Origin: Methyloligella sp. GL2
GTDB lineage: Bacteria > Pseudomonadota > Alphaproteobacteria > Rhizobiales > Methyloligellaceae
Direction: 5' to 3'
DNA: 64,000 nucleotides
Assembly (NCBI RefSeq): GCF_013341275.1
Contig: NZ_CP054476.1
Span: 2,468,988-2,532,987, forward strand
The translations under genes were made by a program, and so were the position numbers. Positions 17,029-32,193 of the stretch are shown here, piece by piece. The stretch's first letter is position 1. Each line of letters begins with the position of its first letter. The notes beneath the pieces are model-generated. The model had not been told where the DNA came from. It saw only the letters and a list, made by a program, of their open reading frames with translations, and ran no database searches.

Positions 17029-17511
17029 CTAGCACTTCTTGCCGAGGGTGGCGATGCAGCCGGCGCCCTTGCCGGCGCCTTCCAGCACTTTCTCGCCGCC
17101 CTTGACGACGCCGCCGCCGACCTTGCCGGCACCCTTGGCGACGCCCTTACCGGCATCGACGGTGCCGCCGACGACACCCTTGCCGACTTCGCCGGCGCCC
17201 TTCACCACGCCGGTGGCCGCGCCGACCGGACCGGTGGAGACGCCCTTGCCGACTTCGCCGACGCCCTTGACGACGCCGCCGCCGACTTCACCGGCGCCCT
17301 TGGCAACGCCCTTGCCGGCCTCACCGGCACCCGAAACGGTGCCCTTGCCGACTTCGCCGGCGCCCTGCACCACGCCGGAGCCGGCCTTGCCGGCGCCCTT
17401 CACGGTGCCCTCGACCGGCTTCACCGCTTGCGCATTGGCAACCTGCGCGGTGCCGGCAAAGGCAAACCCTGCAATGGCCGCCACCGCGACAGTCGAAGCT
17501 AAAATACGCAT
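17029..17511 (-). CDS. Exported Gly/Val/Lys-rich periodic repeat protein
   Basis: 160 residues with a signal peptide (cleavage near VANAQA). Residues about 30-145 consist of roughly ten imperfect units of 11 residues of the form G-A-G-E-V-G-K-G-V-x-x (for example VVKGAGEVGKGV repeated). The C-terminus is different, CIATLGKKC, with two cysteines. The family is unknown; the pattern suggests an extended or amphipathic helical cell-envelope protein. It has its own terminator. Confidence 0.75.
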   Translation of the reverse strand: MRILASTVAVAAIAGFAFAGTAQVANAQAVKPVEGTVKGAGKAGSGVVQGAGEVGKGTVSGAGEAGKGVAKGAGEVGGGVVKGVGEVGKGVSTGPVGAATGVVKGAGEVGKGVVGGTVDAGKGVAKGAGKVGGGVVKGGEKVLEGAGKGAGCIATLGKKC

Positions 17512-17817
17512 TTCACGTTCCTCCCCTGCTGGGCTTCAACACAAAATCGAAGCCTGTCACATGGGCGTTAACAGATTGATTTGCAAGCCGAGATTTGTGG
17601 GTGTGCGGGGACTAAACAGCACGGATAGGATTATCCGCGGGAACCGGGCGCTTCCGGCGGACCTCGTCGGGAGAGGCGCGTAGGAGAAGTCGGGCTGCTC
17701 AATCGAGAGGCCCCGCATCTCTAACGTGTAAGGGGAGAGGTGGTTCAGTGTTCGCCTGTTTCGTCCGTCTCCCACGACAGCCCACACTGCCGCCGGCGCC
17801 AGCGCGATGGTTTTCCA
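17512..17817. other. Intergenic region
   Basis: 306 bp between the start of the Gly-rich protein and the stop of the DUF4238 gene, both on the minus strand. It should contain the promoter of the Gly-rich protein. I see no other structure. Confidence 0.4.
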
Positions 17818-20256
17818 CTAGAGCCCACCAAGGGAAGCTTGGCCGAGTTCGACGAAGAAGGCCATTGGCACACTCGGCAAGTGCCTCTCAGAACTCGACA
17901 TCAAAAGCAGCCGGTTGACCGTGTTGTCCTGTATACCGCCCGGAGGGAAGACGCACGAGATGCGCCCCTCCTTCACGGGCACGCCCGACTTCTTGATTCC
18001 GGCCTGCGCCGCGGCATGCACTTTGGCGAACCGGCTGACTAACTGCGCCTCGCGATTGGGTTTCGCCCCGCGCTCCTCCAGATTGGAAAGGTACTTGAAA
18101 AGGTCTCGGAGCAAATCCGGGTAGCCCGCGCCAGTCTTGCTTAAGACCGCGGCCACAACATCGGTCGCGCTCTGCGGGAATGCAAATTTCGAGCGCTCGA
18201 TGTCGGTCACGAGCGGGGCGAGACCAGGTGTCGCGGCCATGTACCGCCGCCGGATAGCACCCTGGACCTCGCTCCAGCGCAATGGGCTATCCGTAACAAT
18301 GCAGGCACCCGTTGCCTGTGCCAAATACATCGTCATCTCGAAATTCGGTACAAGCTTGAACATATTCATCTGCCCACCACCTTTGCCGCCTTCCAGTGAG
18401 CCTTCCTGGAGGACGGCCAACGGATCATCCTCACGCATATGCACGCTGGCGCGCATGAGCGCCTCGACCTTCGCCTCACTAAGGTCCGGGTGAAGCTCGC
18501 GAAGTTGCGCGCGCATCGCGTCAGGCGGCATCAACATGATGCTGCGCCGATGGTCCTCTTCCATGGTCTCTAGCAAGCGGGGGTCGTACTTCGGGCTCAA
18601 GCGATGAGCTCGAGCCCGTGCCATGCTCATCATCTGTTCGCGAAGATGGAAGTCGAAGTCGCAGGGATCCGGTATGAGATTAATCAAGCCGAGATCGACG
18701 AGCGGCATGACGTTCAGGAAGAACAAAATCGTCTTCAGGAACTCCTGCCGATAGGACTTCGGGTTGCCGGTCGGGCTCATCTCCTTTTTCATTATTCCGG
18801 GGTGGACGAACGGGTGCGCCACAATCAGTTCGCCGAAGTACAGGGGAGCCGCCAGGGCGAAGTCCGTGATCGACGACGGGTGGATAGACCCGGTGTAGAT
18901 GGCCCGAGCCTCTCCGTCGGGCTTGGGCAGCAGCGCGAGCAGATCAGTCTCTCGCGGCCATAGCCCTTCGTAGAGATTGTAGATCGTGCCAATCTTCTCG
19001 TCGGTGAGCTCGCGGCGAATCTGCACCCAGTCCTTCCCGGACTCTAGTTCCAGCACATTCACGATAGCGTTCTGGAGCATCAAGTTGCGCTCGCGGATGC
19101 TCTTCTCTTTCCAGGCCGGGCGCAGTGCCTCCGGCTTGGACTGGCAGCACTCTTTGAAAGATTTGCCACGCCCACATCCGCAGTAGTCGCCAGGCCGCAA
19201 CGGCTCGTCCGGCGGCTTCTTAATCAAGAACTCCCGCGGCTTCTCGGTCCTGCCGAACTCGTCCTGGTAGTGAACATCGCCGCTATCGTACCCGACGAAT
19301 ATCTCGCCACCGAATTTGAACAGGCCGAGTTCTGGCGGCATTAGCGTTTTCCGGAGTTCGGTCCACGGCTTCGTTACAGTCTTTTCCGGATATAGCCATT
19401 CCTTGCGCCCGCCACCGATATACCGGCGCGCGCGCTTCTTGATGATGAAATTGATTTCAGCGACTTCCTCCGCGGAAAGCTTCCGCTCGCGGATAAACGC
19501 GTCGATCCTCGTTACGGACTGTCGGTAGTTACGCGCAAAGGTCCTTTTCTGGAGCGGGTCGGTGCTCGGGTCCTTCGCGTACTCCAGGTTCGTGAGGATT
19601 AGGCAATGGTCCCGGTCCATCGGGTAAAGCGTTTGCGAACCCCGCAGCGCTATTCCGGGATCAAGCGGGTACGCGCACGCGCCATCCGTGGGAGGGATCG
19701 CGTGATTGTAGACGGTCACGGGATGGTCGCTCGTGATGAACTTCACATCAGAGTCTTCGGCAGAAGCAATCTCGCGCACGCCGCCGGCCCAGATCGTATA
19801 GTTCAACATTCGTATGCCTTGCATCTCGAACATCAGCTCGTCCTGCGTGAGGGCCGGATATTGGGCCTTTAGCCAGTCCAAGCCCTTCGGCGTACGGAGT
19901 TTCTGGATATCGAGAAAGTCGAAAAAGTCTTGGAAATGGTCGTGCCATTTGCGCACGTCCTTGCCTATGAAGGCGCGGACGGCTTGCGAGCCCCTAGTAT
20001 CGATATCGCCGAAGAGTCGGCGCTCGATCTCGTCGTTGACGGACGTGCCGAAGAAGGTCGAATACAAATCCGTCTGAACGAATGCCCTTGAGGTCGGCGT
20101 ATTATTCCACGCGCCGTTCTGAGTGATCACGCGCCCGTCGGGGAGGACTTTCTGGTCCGGGGTCATATCGACATAGGCAAGCGATTTCAGGCCGGGCTCG
20201 AAGAAGCCCTCCTGGTACCATTGCGGGACGTAGTGATTGTCTCTCGTGACCGACAT
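17818..20256 (-). CDS. DUF4238 protein with SEC-C zinc motif, 812 residues
   Basis: The N-terminal third matches DUF4238: NHYVPQ at residues 7-12, a FITSDHPV strand at about 173-180, and YPMDRDHCLIL near 211. Residues 354-371 form a SEC-C metal-binding motif (RPGDYCGCGRGKSFKECC), as in the SecA C-terminus and in many nucleic-acid-associated proteins. The remaining 440 residues are unfamiliar but contain CIVTDSPLRW near 690, similar to the SDHPV strand, so the second half may be a diverged copy. It stands alone, with weaker GC3 bias than its neighbours and no nearby partner. Function unknown; transfer is plausible. Confidence 0.8.
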   Translation of the reverse strand: MSVTRDNHYVPQWYQEGFFEPGLKSLAYVDMTPDQKVLPDGRVITQNGAWNNTPTSRAFVQTDLYSTFFGTSVNDEIERRLFGDIDTRGSQAVRAFIGKDVRKWHDHFQDFFDFLDIQKLRTPKGLDWLKAQYPALTQDELMFEMQGIRMLNYTIWAGGVREIASAEDSDVKFITSDHPVTVYNHAIPPTDGACAYPLDPGIALRGSQTLYPMDRDHCLILTNLEYAKDPSTDPLQKRTFARNYRQSVTRIDAFIRERKLSAEEVAEINFIIKKRARRYIGGGRKEWLYPEKTVTKPWTELRKTLMPPELGLFKFGGEIFVGYDSGDVHYQDEFGRTEKPREFLIKKPPDEPLRPGDYCGCGRGKSFKECCQSKPEALRPAWKEKSIRERNLMLQNAIVNVLELESGKDWVQIRRELTDEKIGTIYNLYEGLWPRETDLLALLPKPDGEARAIYTGSIHPSSITDFALAAPLYFGELIVAHPFVHPGIMKKEMSPTGNPKSYRQEFLKTILFFLNVMPLVDLGLINLIPDPCDFDFHLREQMMSMARARAHRLSPKYDPRLLETMEEDHRRSIMLMPPDAMRAQLRELHPDLSEAKVEALMRASVHMREDDPLAVLQEGSLEGGKGGGQMNMFKLVPNFEMTMYLAQATGACIVTDSPLRWSEVQGAIRRRYMAATPGLAPLVTDIERSKFAFPQSATDVVAAVLSKTGAGYPDLLRDLFKYLSNLEERGAKPNREAQLVSRFAKVHAAAQAGIKKSGVPVKEGRISCVFPPGGIQDNTVNRLLLMSSSERHLPSVPMAFFVELGQASLGGL

Positions 20257-20538
20257 CGCAGCGATTTGTATTACATCGAGACGCCAATGCCTTCGCCAAT
20301 ATCAAAATCGACAGTTCTTCAGCTGATCGCTTGGAACGATCGATGCAGCCGTGATCAATTTTAAGCTCCGCAGCTTCCGGACTTCGACTTCCCCCGTTCC
20401 AACTGGGATGAAGTTGGCGCTGAAAGGCGGATCGACAAGCTTCAAATCGTGGATGGCCGGGACACGCCCGGCCATGACGTCGTGTTGGGAGGCGGATTTC
20501 CACTTTAGCAAGCCCCCCTCACCCGCGCGCGTTTCGAT
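20257..20538. other. Intergenic region upstream of the DUF4238 gene
   Basis: Less GC-rich than its surroundings. It contains a degenerate repeat (TTCAAATCGTGGATGGCCGGG and CCCGGCCATGACG, about 20442-20472) and the probable promoter of the DUF4238 gene. No gene is supported. Confidence 0.4.
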
Positions 20539-20595
20539 GCCCTACCGCTTCGCTATTTGAGGGCAAGCGCGCGGCCTCTCCCCGCCGGGGAGAGG
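20539..20595. repeat. Variant type S hairpin plus CCTCTCCCC palindrome
   Basis: 20539-20564 reads GCCCTA...TATTTGAGGGC, a type S element whose outer arms are changed on both sides (GCGCT/AGCGC to GCCCT/AGGGC). It lies between two GCGCGC blocks. A perfect hairpin CCTCTCCCC-GCC-GGGGAGAGG (20575-20595) follows, 10 bp after the rpoD stop, and may end rpoD transcription. Confidence 0.75.
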
Positions 20596-20604
20596 TGAAG
20601 CGAC

Positions 20605-22596
<1,992 letters not shown>

Positions 22597-23169
22597 TCAA
22601 ATACTCCGAAGCGCTTTTCTCGCGGCGCGCCAACCGGTATGTTCTCTACGACGAATCGCGCAAGGCTCAGCCCTTAACCCCGATGTCGTTAACCGGCGAT
22701 TAAGCATGCGCGCCTGGGCCGGCTGGCCGGTCCCTCATGTCATCCCTTCCAAACCTTCGGCAGCCCTTCGAAAGGGCCGCAAGCGGAACGGGCGTTTATA
22801 CGCCAGATAAGGGGTGCAAGCTCAAGAGCGCCGTAACGGGTCCGGCTCGCCCTAGACGCGCTCCCCTTGGCGGGGCGGGTGATCAGTATAGGGCTCTCTA
22901 TGGGGAGGCGTTCAACGCTTCGCCCCTGAATAACTTGGCCAGCCCTCTTCTCACCTCTTCCAACTTTAAGACGGAAAACGCAAGAAAAGCGCCGATTCTT
23001 CGAGGCTTGACCTTGCGCAGACCGTTTTCAGGTATGGAATTGGCGAGGCAAAGCCCCCCTGTCAAGGCCAAGAGGCGAAACGCGCCTGAGAATCGCGGCG
23101 AAGCCGCGCCTTGGCCGGAATGCGGCGTTGTGACGCCGGCCCGCGAGAGACAGCTTCGCGAATCGCGAT
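22597..23169. other. dnaG-rpoD intergenic region
   Basis: 573 bp between two same-strand genes, long enough for an independent rpoD promoter. It contains short GC-rich hairpins (GGGCTGGCC/GGCCAGCCC-like segments) but no palindromic repeat family, RNA gene or convincing protein. Confidence 0.45.
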
Positions 23170-25131
23170 TCATCCGCGTTTTTCCGGCCGCCGGCCGCGG
23201 CTTTGGCCGATCTTTTCCCGCCGCACCCGGGCGATCACCTCGCGAAGACGTTCCTGCCCTTCGCGATCGCCGGCATCCTCATGGGCTTCGGCCACGCCGT
23301 CATTGGCGACCTGCTCCTGCAGCCGGGTGAATTGCTCGAATTCCGCCTCCGTCGCATCGGCCAGACGGTCGGCGATCTCCAGCAGCTCGCGCTTCAAGGT
23401 GGGAAGCGCCCGCCAGCGAAACAAGAGATCGCGGAACTGTTCGGAAACTTCGTCGGTCGCGGTGTGGGTCTGCAGGAAGGCGACGCGGGCGAAGGCGCTC
23501 TCTGTCGCGATCTTGGCGAAGCGCTCGCCATGGGGCCGGGCGGCAAGGCCGGCGGCCAGATTCTCGCGGGAGATGCCGGGATATTCCAGAATCGCCTGGG
23601 TGACGTGGTCCAGCACCTGGGTGAACAGCCCACCCTGCAGATCGATATCGCCGATCTCCTCGGTGTATTCGTCGAGCAGCCAGGGATGGTTGATCAACGC
23701 CAGGATCAAGGTGATGGCGAAGCCGCGGGGCGATGTCGGCAGGTCCTTCAGGCGGCGGATCTTCTGATCGCTGCGCGGCTCGAAGCCGGTGCGCCCCTTT
23801 GCTGAGGCCGGCAGGCGACCGCGGGCATCGTTGCCGCGGCGCTGCGGCGCGGGACGGCTCGCGCTCTGCCACAAGGCGCCAAGGCGCGATTTGAACTCGC
23901 GGCCGTAATGCTCCTTTACCCGGATATTGCCGATCTGACCGAGCAGCTGCTCCAGCCGGCTTTCCAGGGCAGCGCGGCGCTCCGGCGTATCCAGCTCCTG
24001 GGCGGCGATCTCGCGGCTCCACACCATGTCGATCAGGGGCTTGGCCTTGGCCAGCACGGATTCGAAGGCCGCCTTGCCCTGATTTTGCACCAGGCTGTCG
24101 GGGTCCTCGCCTTCGGGCAGAAAGGCGAAGCGGAAGGAGCGCCCCTCTTTCAGCACGGGCAGCATACGATCGATGGCGCGGGCGGCGGCGGCTTCGCCCG
24201 CCCGGTCGCCGTCGAAGCAGATGACCGGCTCCGGCGCGAGCTGCCAGAGAAGCTGCATCTGCCGCTCGGTAAAGGCAGTGCCCAAGGTGGCGACCGCATT
24301 GCCGAAGCCGGCCTGATCCAGCGCGATCACATCCATATAGCCTTCGGCGACGATGACGGACTGGGTCTCGTGGGCGGCGCGGCGGGCGCGCGCGAAATTA
24401 TAGACGCTCGAGCCCTTGTCGAAGAGCGGCGTGTCGGGCGAGTTGAGATATTTCGGCTGGCCGCCCTCCTCCAACGTGCGCGCGCCGAAGGCGATGATGC
24501 GGCCGCGGCTATCGGGGATCGGGATGATCAGCCGGTTGCGGAAGCGATCGTAGGACGCCCGTCCGTCATCGGGTTTGATCAGGAGGCCTGCCTCGATCAG
24601 CAGGTCCTCGCCGAAGCCCTTGCCGATGAGCGCGTTCTTCAGGAAGTCGCGGGAATTGGGCGCCGCGCCGACGCGGAAGGTTTTGATCGTCTTTTCCGAA
24701 AGCCCGCGCCCGAGCGCATAGCTCCGGGCGGCGCGTCCCTCGCGGGCGACGAACTGCTTCTCGAACAGCTCGGCGGCCGCTTCCATCGCCTCGATCAGGC
24801 CGAGGCGCTTCTTTTCGACCTTCTCGTAGTGCGGGTCGGGCTTCGGCATCGGCAGGCCCGCCTCGCCCGCCAGGCGCTCCACCGCCTCGGGGAAGCTGAG
24901 GCCCTCGGTCTCCATCAGAAAGCGGAAGATGTCGCCATGCGCCCCGGAGGAGAAGTCGTGATAAAATCCCTTCTGGTCGTTGACCGTGAAAGAGGGCGAT
25001 TTCTCCTTGTTGAAGGGGCTGAGCCCGACGAATTCCCGGCCGCGGCGTTTTAATTGCACGCGCCGGCCCACGACCTGCGAAACCGGCAGGCGTGCGCGAA
25101 TCTCATCCAGGAATGAGTCGGTAAATTTCAT
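23170..25131 (-). CDS. dnaG: DNA primase
   Basis: 653 residues. The N-terminal zinc-finger fold is recognisable but all ligands are replaced: the CPFHNEK/YHCFGCGAHG motif of E. coli is LSPFNKEK (residues 37-44) and YHDFSSGAHG (57-66). Other alphaproteobacterial primases are known to look like this. The TOPRIM core is present (VIVAEGYMDVIAL and CFDGDRAGEAAAARA). The C-terminal helicase-interaction region is divergent. It makes RNA primers at the replication fork. Confidence 0.96.
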   Translation of the reverse strand: MKFTDSFLDEIRARLPVSQVVGRRVQLKRRGREFVGLSPFNKEKSPSFTVNDQKGFYHDFSSGAHGDIFRFLMETEGLSFPEAVERLAGEAGLPMPKPDPHYEKVEKKRLGLIEAMEAAAELFEKQFVAREGRAARSYALGRGLSEKTIKTFRVGAAPNSRDFLKNALIGKGFGEDLLIEAGLLIKPDDGRASYDRFRNRLIIPIPDSRGRIIAFGARTLEEGGQPKYLNSPDTPLFDKGSSVYNFARARRAAHETQSVIVAEGYMDVIALDQAGFGNAVATLGTAFTERQMQLLWQLAPEPVICFDGDRAGEAAAARAIDRMLPVLKEGRSFRFAFLPEGEDPDSLVQNQGKAAFESVLAKAKPLIDMVWSREIAAQELDTPERRAALESRLEQLLGQIGNIRVKEHYGREFKSRLGALWQSASRPAPQRRGNDARGRLPASAKGRTGFEPRSDQKIRRLKDLPTSPRGFAITLILALINHPWLLDEYTEEIGDIDLQGGLFTQVLDHVTQAILEYPGISRENLAAGLAARPHGERFAKIATESAFARVAFLQTHTATDEVSEQFRDLLFRWRALPTLKRELLEIADRLADATEAEFEQFTRLQEQVANDGVAEAHEDAGDREGQERLREVIARVRREKIGQSRGRRPEKRG

Positions 25132-25359
25132 GTTCCCGATTCGGCCTCTCTTTGTGCAGCTAACAGGCGAAAAGCGCGGCGTACCAACGAAAGCGGCCGC
25201 TTTTCACCATGTTTCACCGCCGGAACAGAGCATGAATATGGGGATATCCCGCGTTTTCCGCCGATCACCACTTCCAAGTTACCAAAAGACTAACGCAGGA
25301 ATCGGGCGCGCGCCGCGCCGCATCGACGGGGGCGCGAAAGCTGCGATAATGGAGATATC

Positions 25360-25593
25360 ATGCTGATCGTTGCTCTTCTGATCATGGTGCTGGCGGTGAT
25401 CGCCATCGGCTACTTCCTATGGAAGAGCCCGCGAAAGCTCAACGCGGCCGATTTCGCCTTCGCGCTAACCCCGCTGCTGGTCGGCGTCCTGCTGGTCGGG
25501 CGCTGGCCGGGCGACCCGCTGGCCGATGCGGCCGGCATCGTGCTGATGCTGCTCGGGGTCTATTCCGCCTCGCGGCTCTATCGCGGGCATTAG
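25360..25593 (+). CDS. Small two-segment membrane protein
   Basis: 77 residues with GGAGAT upstream of ATG 25360. Two or three hydrophobic segments (about 2-20, 33-47 and 54-70) separated by a short basic loop KSPRKLNAAD. No family recognised. It is divergent from dnaG. Confidence 0.55.
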   Translation: MLIVALLIMVLAVIAIGYFLWKSPRKLNAADFAFALTPLLVGVLLVGRWPGDPLADAAGIVLMLLGVYSASRLYRGH

Positions 25594-25631
25594 GCGCGCT
25601 CCCCTCCTCCTTCGTCATGCACCACGACGGG

Positions 25632-25737
25632 CGTCATCCTGAGGCGCTCGGCGCGGAACGCGGCGAGCCTCGAAGGATGGATTGCGCGCGGGCCACGTCT
25701 CCTTCGAGGCGCGCGATGCGCGCTCCTCAGGATGACG
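25632..25737. repeat. Palindromic element, type C
   Basis: Outer inverted repeat CGTCATCCTGAG (25632-25643) and CTCAGGATGACG (25726-25737), with an inner GCCTCGAAGGA / TCCTTCGAGGC pair. It fills most of the 214-bp gap between convergent genes. Confidence 0.8.
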
Positions 25738-25807
25738 AGGCGCGAAGACGGTGCCCACCCGCACAGAGCACCGACCTTGATGCCGGAATGACGAAAGTGA
25801 AAAAGCT

Positions 25808-26257
25808 TCAGCCCAGCTTGGCTTTGACCGCTGCGCCCGCCTTGCCGAAATCCATCTGGCCGGCGTAGTCGGTTTTCAGCGCGCCCATCACCTTGCCCAT
25901 ATCCTTGATGCTTTCCGCGCCGGTCTTGGCGATGGCGGCATCGATGGCCGCGGCCATCTCCTCATCGGAAAGCTGCTTGGGCATGAATTCGCCGATGATG
26001 ACGATCTCCTCGGCCTCCTGGGCGGCGAGCTCGTCGCGCCCGGCTTCGGCGTAGACTTTGCGGGACTCTTCGCGCTGTTTGACCATCTTGGCGAGAAGCT
26101 GCAGCAACTCGTCCTCGCTGGCCTGCTCCTTACCGGCGCCGCGGGCTTCGATATCGCGGTCCTTGATGGCGGCGGAGACCATACGCAAGGTGGAGGTGCG
26201 GCGCTTGTCTTGCGCCTTGAGCGCCTCTTTCAAGGCGGCGGTGATCTGATCGCGCAT
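25808..26257 (-). CDS. GatB/YqeY domain protein
   Basis: 149 residues, full family length. Typical YqeY features: MRDQITAALKEALKAQDKRRTSTLRMV at the start (two blocks), IKDRDIEARG, IIGEFMPKQLSDEE and the C-terminal KDMGKVMGALK. Relatives share the tail domain of the GatB amidotransferase subunit and may bind tRNA, though a specific role is not established. It is divergent from carA. Confidence 0.88.
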   Translation of the reverse strand: MRDQITAALKEALKAQDKRRTSTLRMVSAAIKDRDIEARGAGKEQASEDELLQLLAKMVKQREESRKVYAEAGRDELAAQEAEEIVIIGEFMPKQLSDEEMAAAIDAAIAKTGAESIKDMGKVMGALKTDYAGQMDFGKAGAAVKAKLG

Positions 26258-26506
26258 GGGTTCGATTTTCCGGGAGCTTGAAGTGAACCGCCAACCTATC
26301 GTGAAGCGGCCTTTTTACGCAACTGATTTTGCTCCGCTAACCCATTGTTTCCACAGCATAATTTCTAACGCCTCAACTTGACGGCGAGAATGCTATGGCG
26401 TAAACGATGTCGGGTTCTTACAAGCCCTCGCCAAGTCCACGCCTTCTTAACGGTTGAGAAGGCGGCGAATGTCGCGCGGCGCGAGGCTCAAGTTCACCGA
26501 AAGACC

Positions 26507-27736
26507 ATGGATCAGGCAAAAACCGAAAACGAGGCTGGCGCCGGCGCGGCGTCGAGCGTGCCCGGATGGGCCGATCAGGTGCCGACAGCGCTGCTGGTGC
26601 TGGCCGACGGCACGGTGATCGAAGGTATGGGCGCCGGCGCGCCGGGCGTCGCCGTTGGCGAGGTCTGCTTCAACACGGCGATGACCGGGTATCAGGAGAT
26701 CCTGACCGACCCCTCCTATTCGGGGCAGATCATCACCTTCACCTTCCCCCATATCGGCAATGTCGGGGCGAACCCGGAGGATATCGAGACGGCGAATCTG
26801 GCCGCCTCCTCCGGCGTGAAGGGCTGCGTGCTGCGCGAGCCGATCACCGCGCCCTCCAATTACCGGGCGGCGCAAGGCTTCGACGAATGGCTGAAGGCGC
26901 GCGGCATCATCGCCATCACCGGGGTGGATACCCGGGCGCTGACGGCGCTGACCCGCGAGAAGGGCATGCCGAACGCGGTGATCGCCTTCGATCCCAGCGG
27001 CAATTTCGATATCCCCGATCTGAAGCGCCAGGCCGCCGAATGGGGCGGCATGGTGGGGCTGGACCTCGCCAAGGACGTGACCACCGCCCAGACCTATTCC
27101 TGGGACGAAGGCGCCTGGGAGTGGGGCAAGGGCTTCACCGCCAAGGCCGAGCCCCGCCACAACGTGGTGGCCATCGATTACGGGCTGAAGACCAATATCC
27201 TGCGCGAGCTGGTGGCCTCGGGCTGCCGGGTGACAGTGGTCTCGGCCAGCACGAGCGCCGAAGAGATCTTGGAGCGCAAGCCCGATGGGGTGTTCCTCTC
27301 CAACGGACCGGGCGACCCGGCAGCGACCGGCGCCTATGCCGTGCCGGAGATCCGGAAGCTGGTCGATTCGGGCCTGCCGGTGTTCGGTATCTGCCTCGGC
27401 CATCAGCTGCTGGGCCTGGCGCTTGGCGCCAAGACCTCGAAGATGCATCAGGGCCATCACGGTGCCAATCATCCGGTGAAGGACCACACCACGGGCAAGG
27501 TCGAGATCACCTCGATGAATCACGGCTTCACCGTGGACCGGGAGAGCCTGTCGGACGCGGTGGAAGAGACCCATGTCTCGCTGTTCGACGGCTCCAATTG
27601 CGGCCTGCGACTGAAGGGCAAGCCGGTGTTCTCGGTGCAGTATCATCCGGAAGCCTCACCGGGCCCGCAGGACTCCCATTACCTCTTCACCCGCTTCGTC
27701 GAGGCGATGGACGCAGCGAAGGACGGCAAGTCTTAG
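26507..27736 (+). CDS. carA: Carbamoyl-phosphate synthase small (glutaminase) subunit
   Basis: 409 residues from ATG 26507; an in-frame start at 26378 would add an atypical leader. N-terminal domain motifs [13 protein letters not shown] and [20 protein letters not shown]. The C-terminal class I glutaminase domain has the nucleophile in [13 protein letters not shown] and the His-Glu pair in [12 protein letters not shown]. It supplies ammonia to CarB for arginine and pyrimidine synthesis. carB follows 376 bp downstream across a repeat element. Confidence 0.97.
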   Translation: MDQAKTENEAGAGAASSVPGWADQVPTALLVLADGTVIEGMGAGAPGVAVGEVCFNTAMTGYQEILTDPSYSGQIITFTFPHIGNVGANPEDIETANLAASSGVKGCVLREPITAPSNYRAAQGFDEWLKARGIIAITGVDTRALTALTREKGMPNAVIAFDPSGNFDIPDLKRQAAEWGGMVGLDLAKDVTTAQTYSWDEGAWEWGKGFTAKAEPRHNVVAIDYGLKTNILRELVASGCRVTVVSASTSAEEILERKPDGVFLSNGPGDPAATGAYAVPEIRKLVDSGLPVFGICLGHQLLGLALGAKTSKMHQGHHGANHPVKDHTTGKVEITSMNHGFTVDRESLSDAVEETHVSLFDGSNCGLRLKGKPVFSVQYHPEASPGPQDSHYLFTRFVEAMDAAKDGKS

Positions 27737-27760
27737 ATCCGTCGCTGCTCTAACCTCGTT

Positions 27761-27896
27761 GTCATGCCCGGCCTTGTGCCGGGCATCCATGACCACGGTG
27801 CCAGAGATCATGCCGAGGTGTTCATGGATTGCCGGGACATCTCTTTGCCAGCGCTACCGCGCTTTACGCTACTTGAGCGCTTGCCCGGCAATGACG
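27761..27896. repeat. Palindromic element with type S insert, between carA and carB
   Basis: GTCATGCCCGGCCTTGTGCC at the left; the terminal palindrome ATTGCCGGG/CCCGGCAAT (27828-27836, 27884-27892) is interrupted by a type S hairpin (27851-27880). The remainder of the 376-bp carA-carB gap has no further recognisable feature. Confidence 0.85.
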
Positions 27897-28112
27897 CCTG
27901 GGCTGGGCTAAACCGCTCTCCCTCTCAAGGGAACACGCCGAGGTTTCGCCGCGTTTGGTGGGCGAGAGAGGACAACAAGCTGGGGAGGAGACGCAGCCCC
28001 CCTTCCCTGGCCGCGCTTTCTGGTCTAAAGAGCGCTCCTAGCCCGCAATTCTGAAGGCTGTCGATCTCCGGTCACGGCGAAGCTGACCGGTCGGAGCATT
28101 ACCCCGCGCCTG

Positions 28113-31529
<3,417 letters not shown>

Positions 31530-31645
31530 TCGGTCCGTTTTCTCGCTTTTCAAGCATCGTAGTCGCCAAGTTATTGGCGGGGCATGCAATTTGTGACTTT
31601 AATTTAGCGGTCCGGCAGCGGCCGGTCGGCTAAGGAGCAATTGGA

Positions 31646-32119
31646 ATGGACAAGGTCCCGATGACCGCGGAAGGCTTCGCCGCACTTGAGGCGGAGATCA
31701 AGCACCTGAAGACCGTGGAGCGTCCGCGAATCATCAAGGCCATCGCCGAGGCGCGCGAGCATGGCGATCTCTCAGAGAACGCCGAGTATCATGCCGCCAA
31801 AGAGCAGCAAGGCATGACCGAAGCGCGTGTCGCCGACCTCGAAGACAAGCTCTCCCGCGCCGAAGTGATCGACATCTCCAAGCTCTCGGGCAATCAGGTG
31901 ATGTTCGGGGCGACGGTGACGCTGATCGACGAGGATACCGAGGCGAAGGTCAAATACCGCATTGTCGGCGAGCTGGAAGCGGATGTGAAGGAGGGCAAGA
32001 TCTCCATCACCTCGCCCATCGCGCGCGCCCTGCTCAACAAGAACAAGGGCGATGTCGTCGAGGTGTCTACGCCAGGGGGCGGCAAGTCCTACGAGATCGT
32101 CAAGGTCGAGTATAAGTAG
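31646..32119 (+). CDS. greA: Transcription elongation factor GreA
   Basis: 157 residues, standard length. N-terminal coiled coil with [22 protein letters not shown] tip ([20 protein letters not shown]), whose acidic residues act at the RNA polymerase active site, and C-terminal FKBP-like domain ending [14 protein letters not shown] and [12 protein letters not shown]. It rescues backtracked polymerase. A GGAG-type site precedes ATG 31646. Confidence 0.97.
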   Translation: MDKVPMTAEGFAALEAEIKHLKTVERPRIIKAIAEAREHGDLSENAEYHAAKEQQGMTEARVADLEDKLSRAEVIDISKLSGNQVMFGATVTLIDEDTEAKVKYRIVGELEADVKEGKISITSPIARALLNKNKGDVVEVSTPGGGKSYEIVKVEYK

Positions 32120-32193
32120 CGGCCCGCGCCGGACGTGCTTCTCCCCACCCCTATTGCCATCGTTGTGTCGCAGCCGCCGCGTATGGCGGCGCG

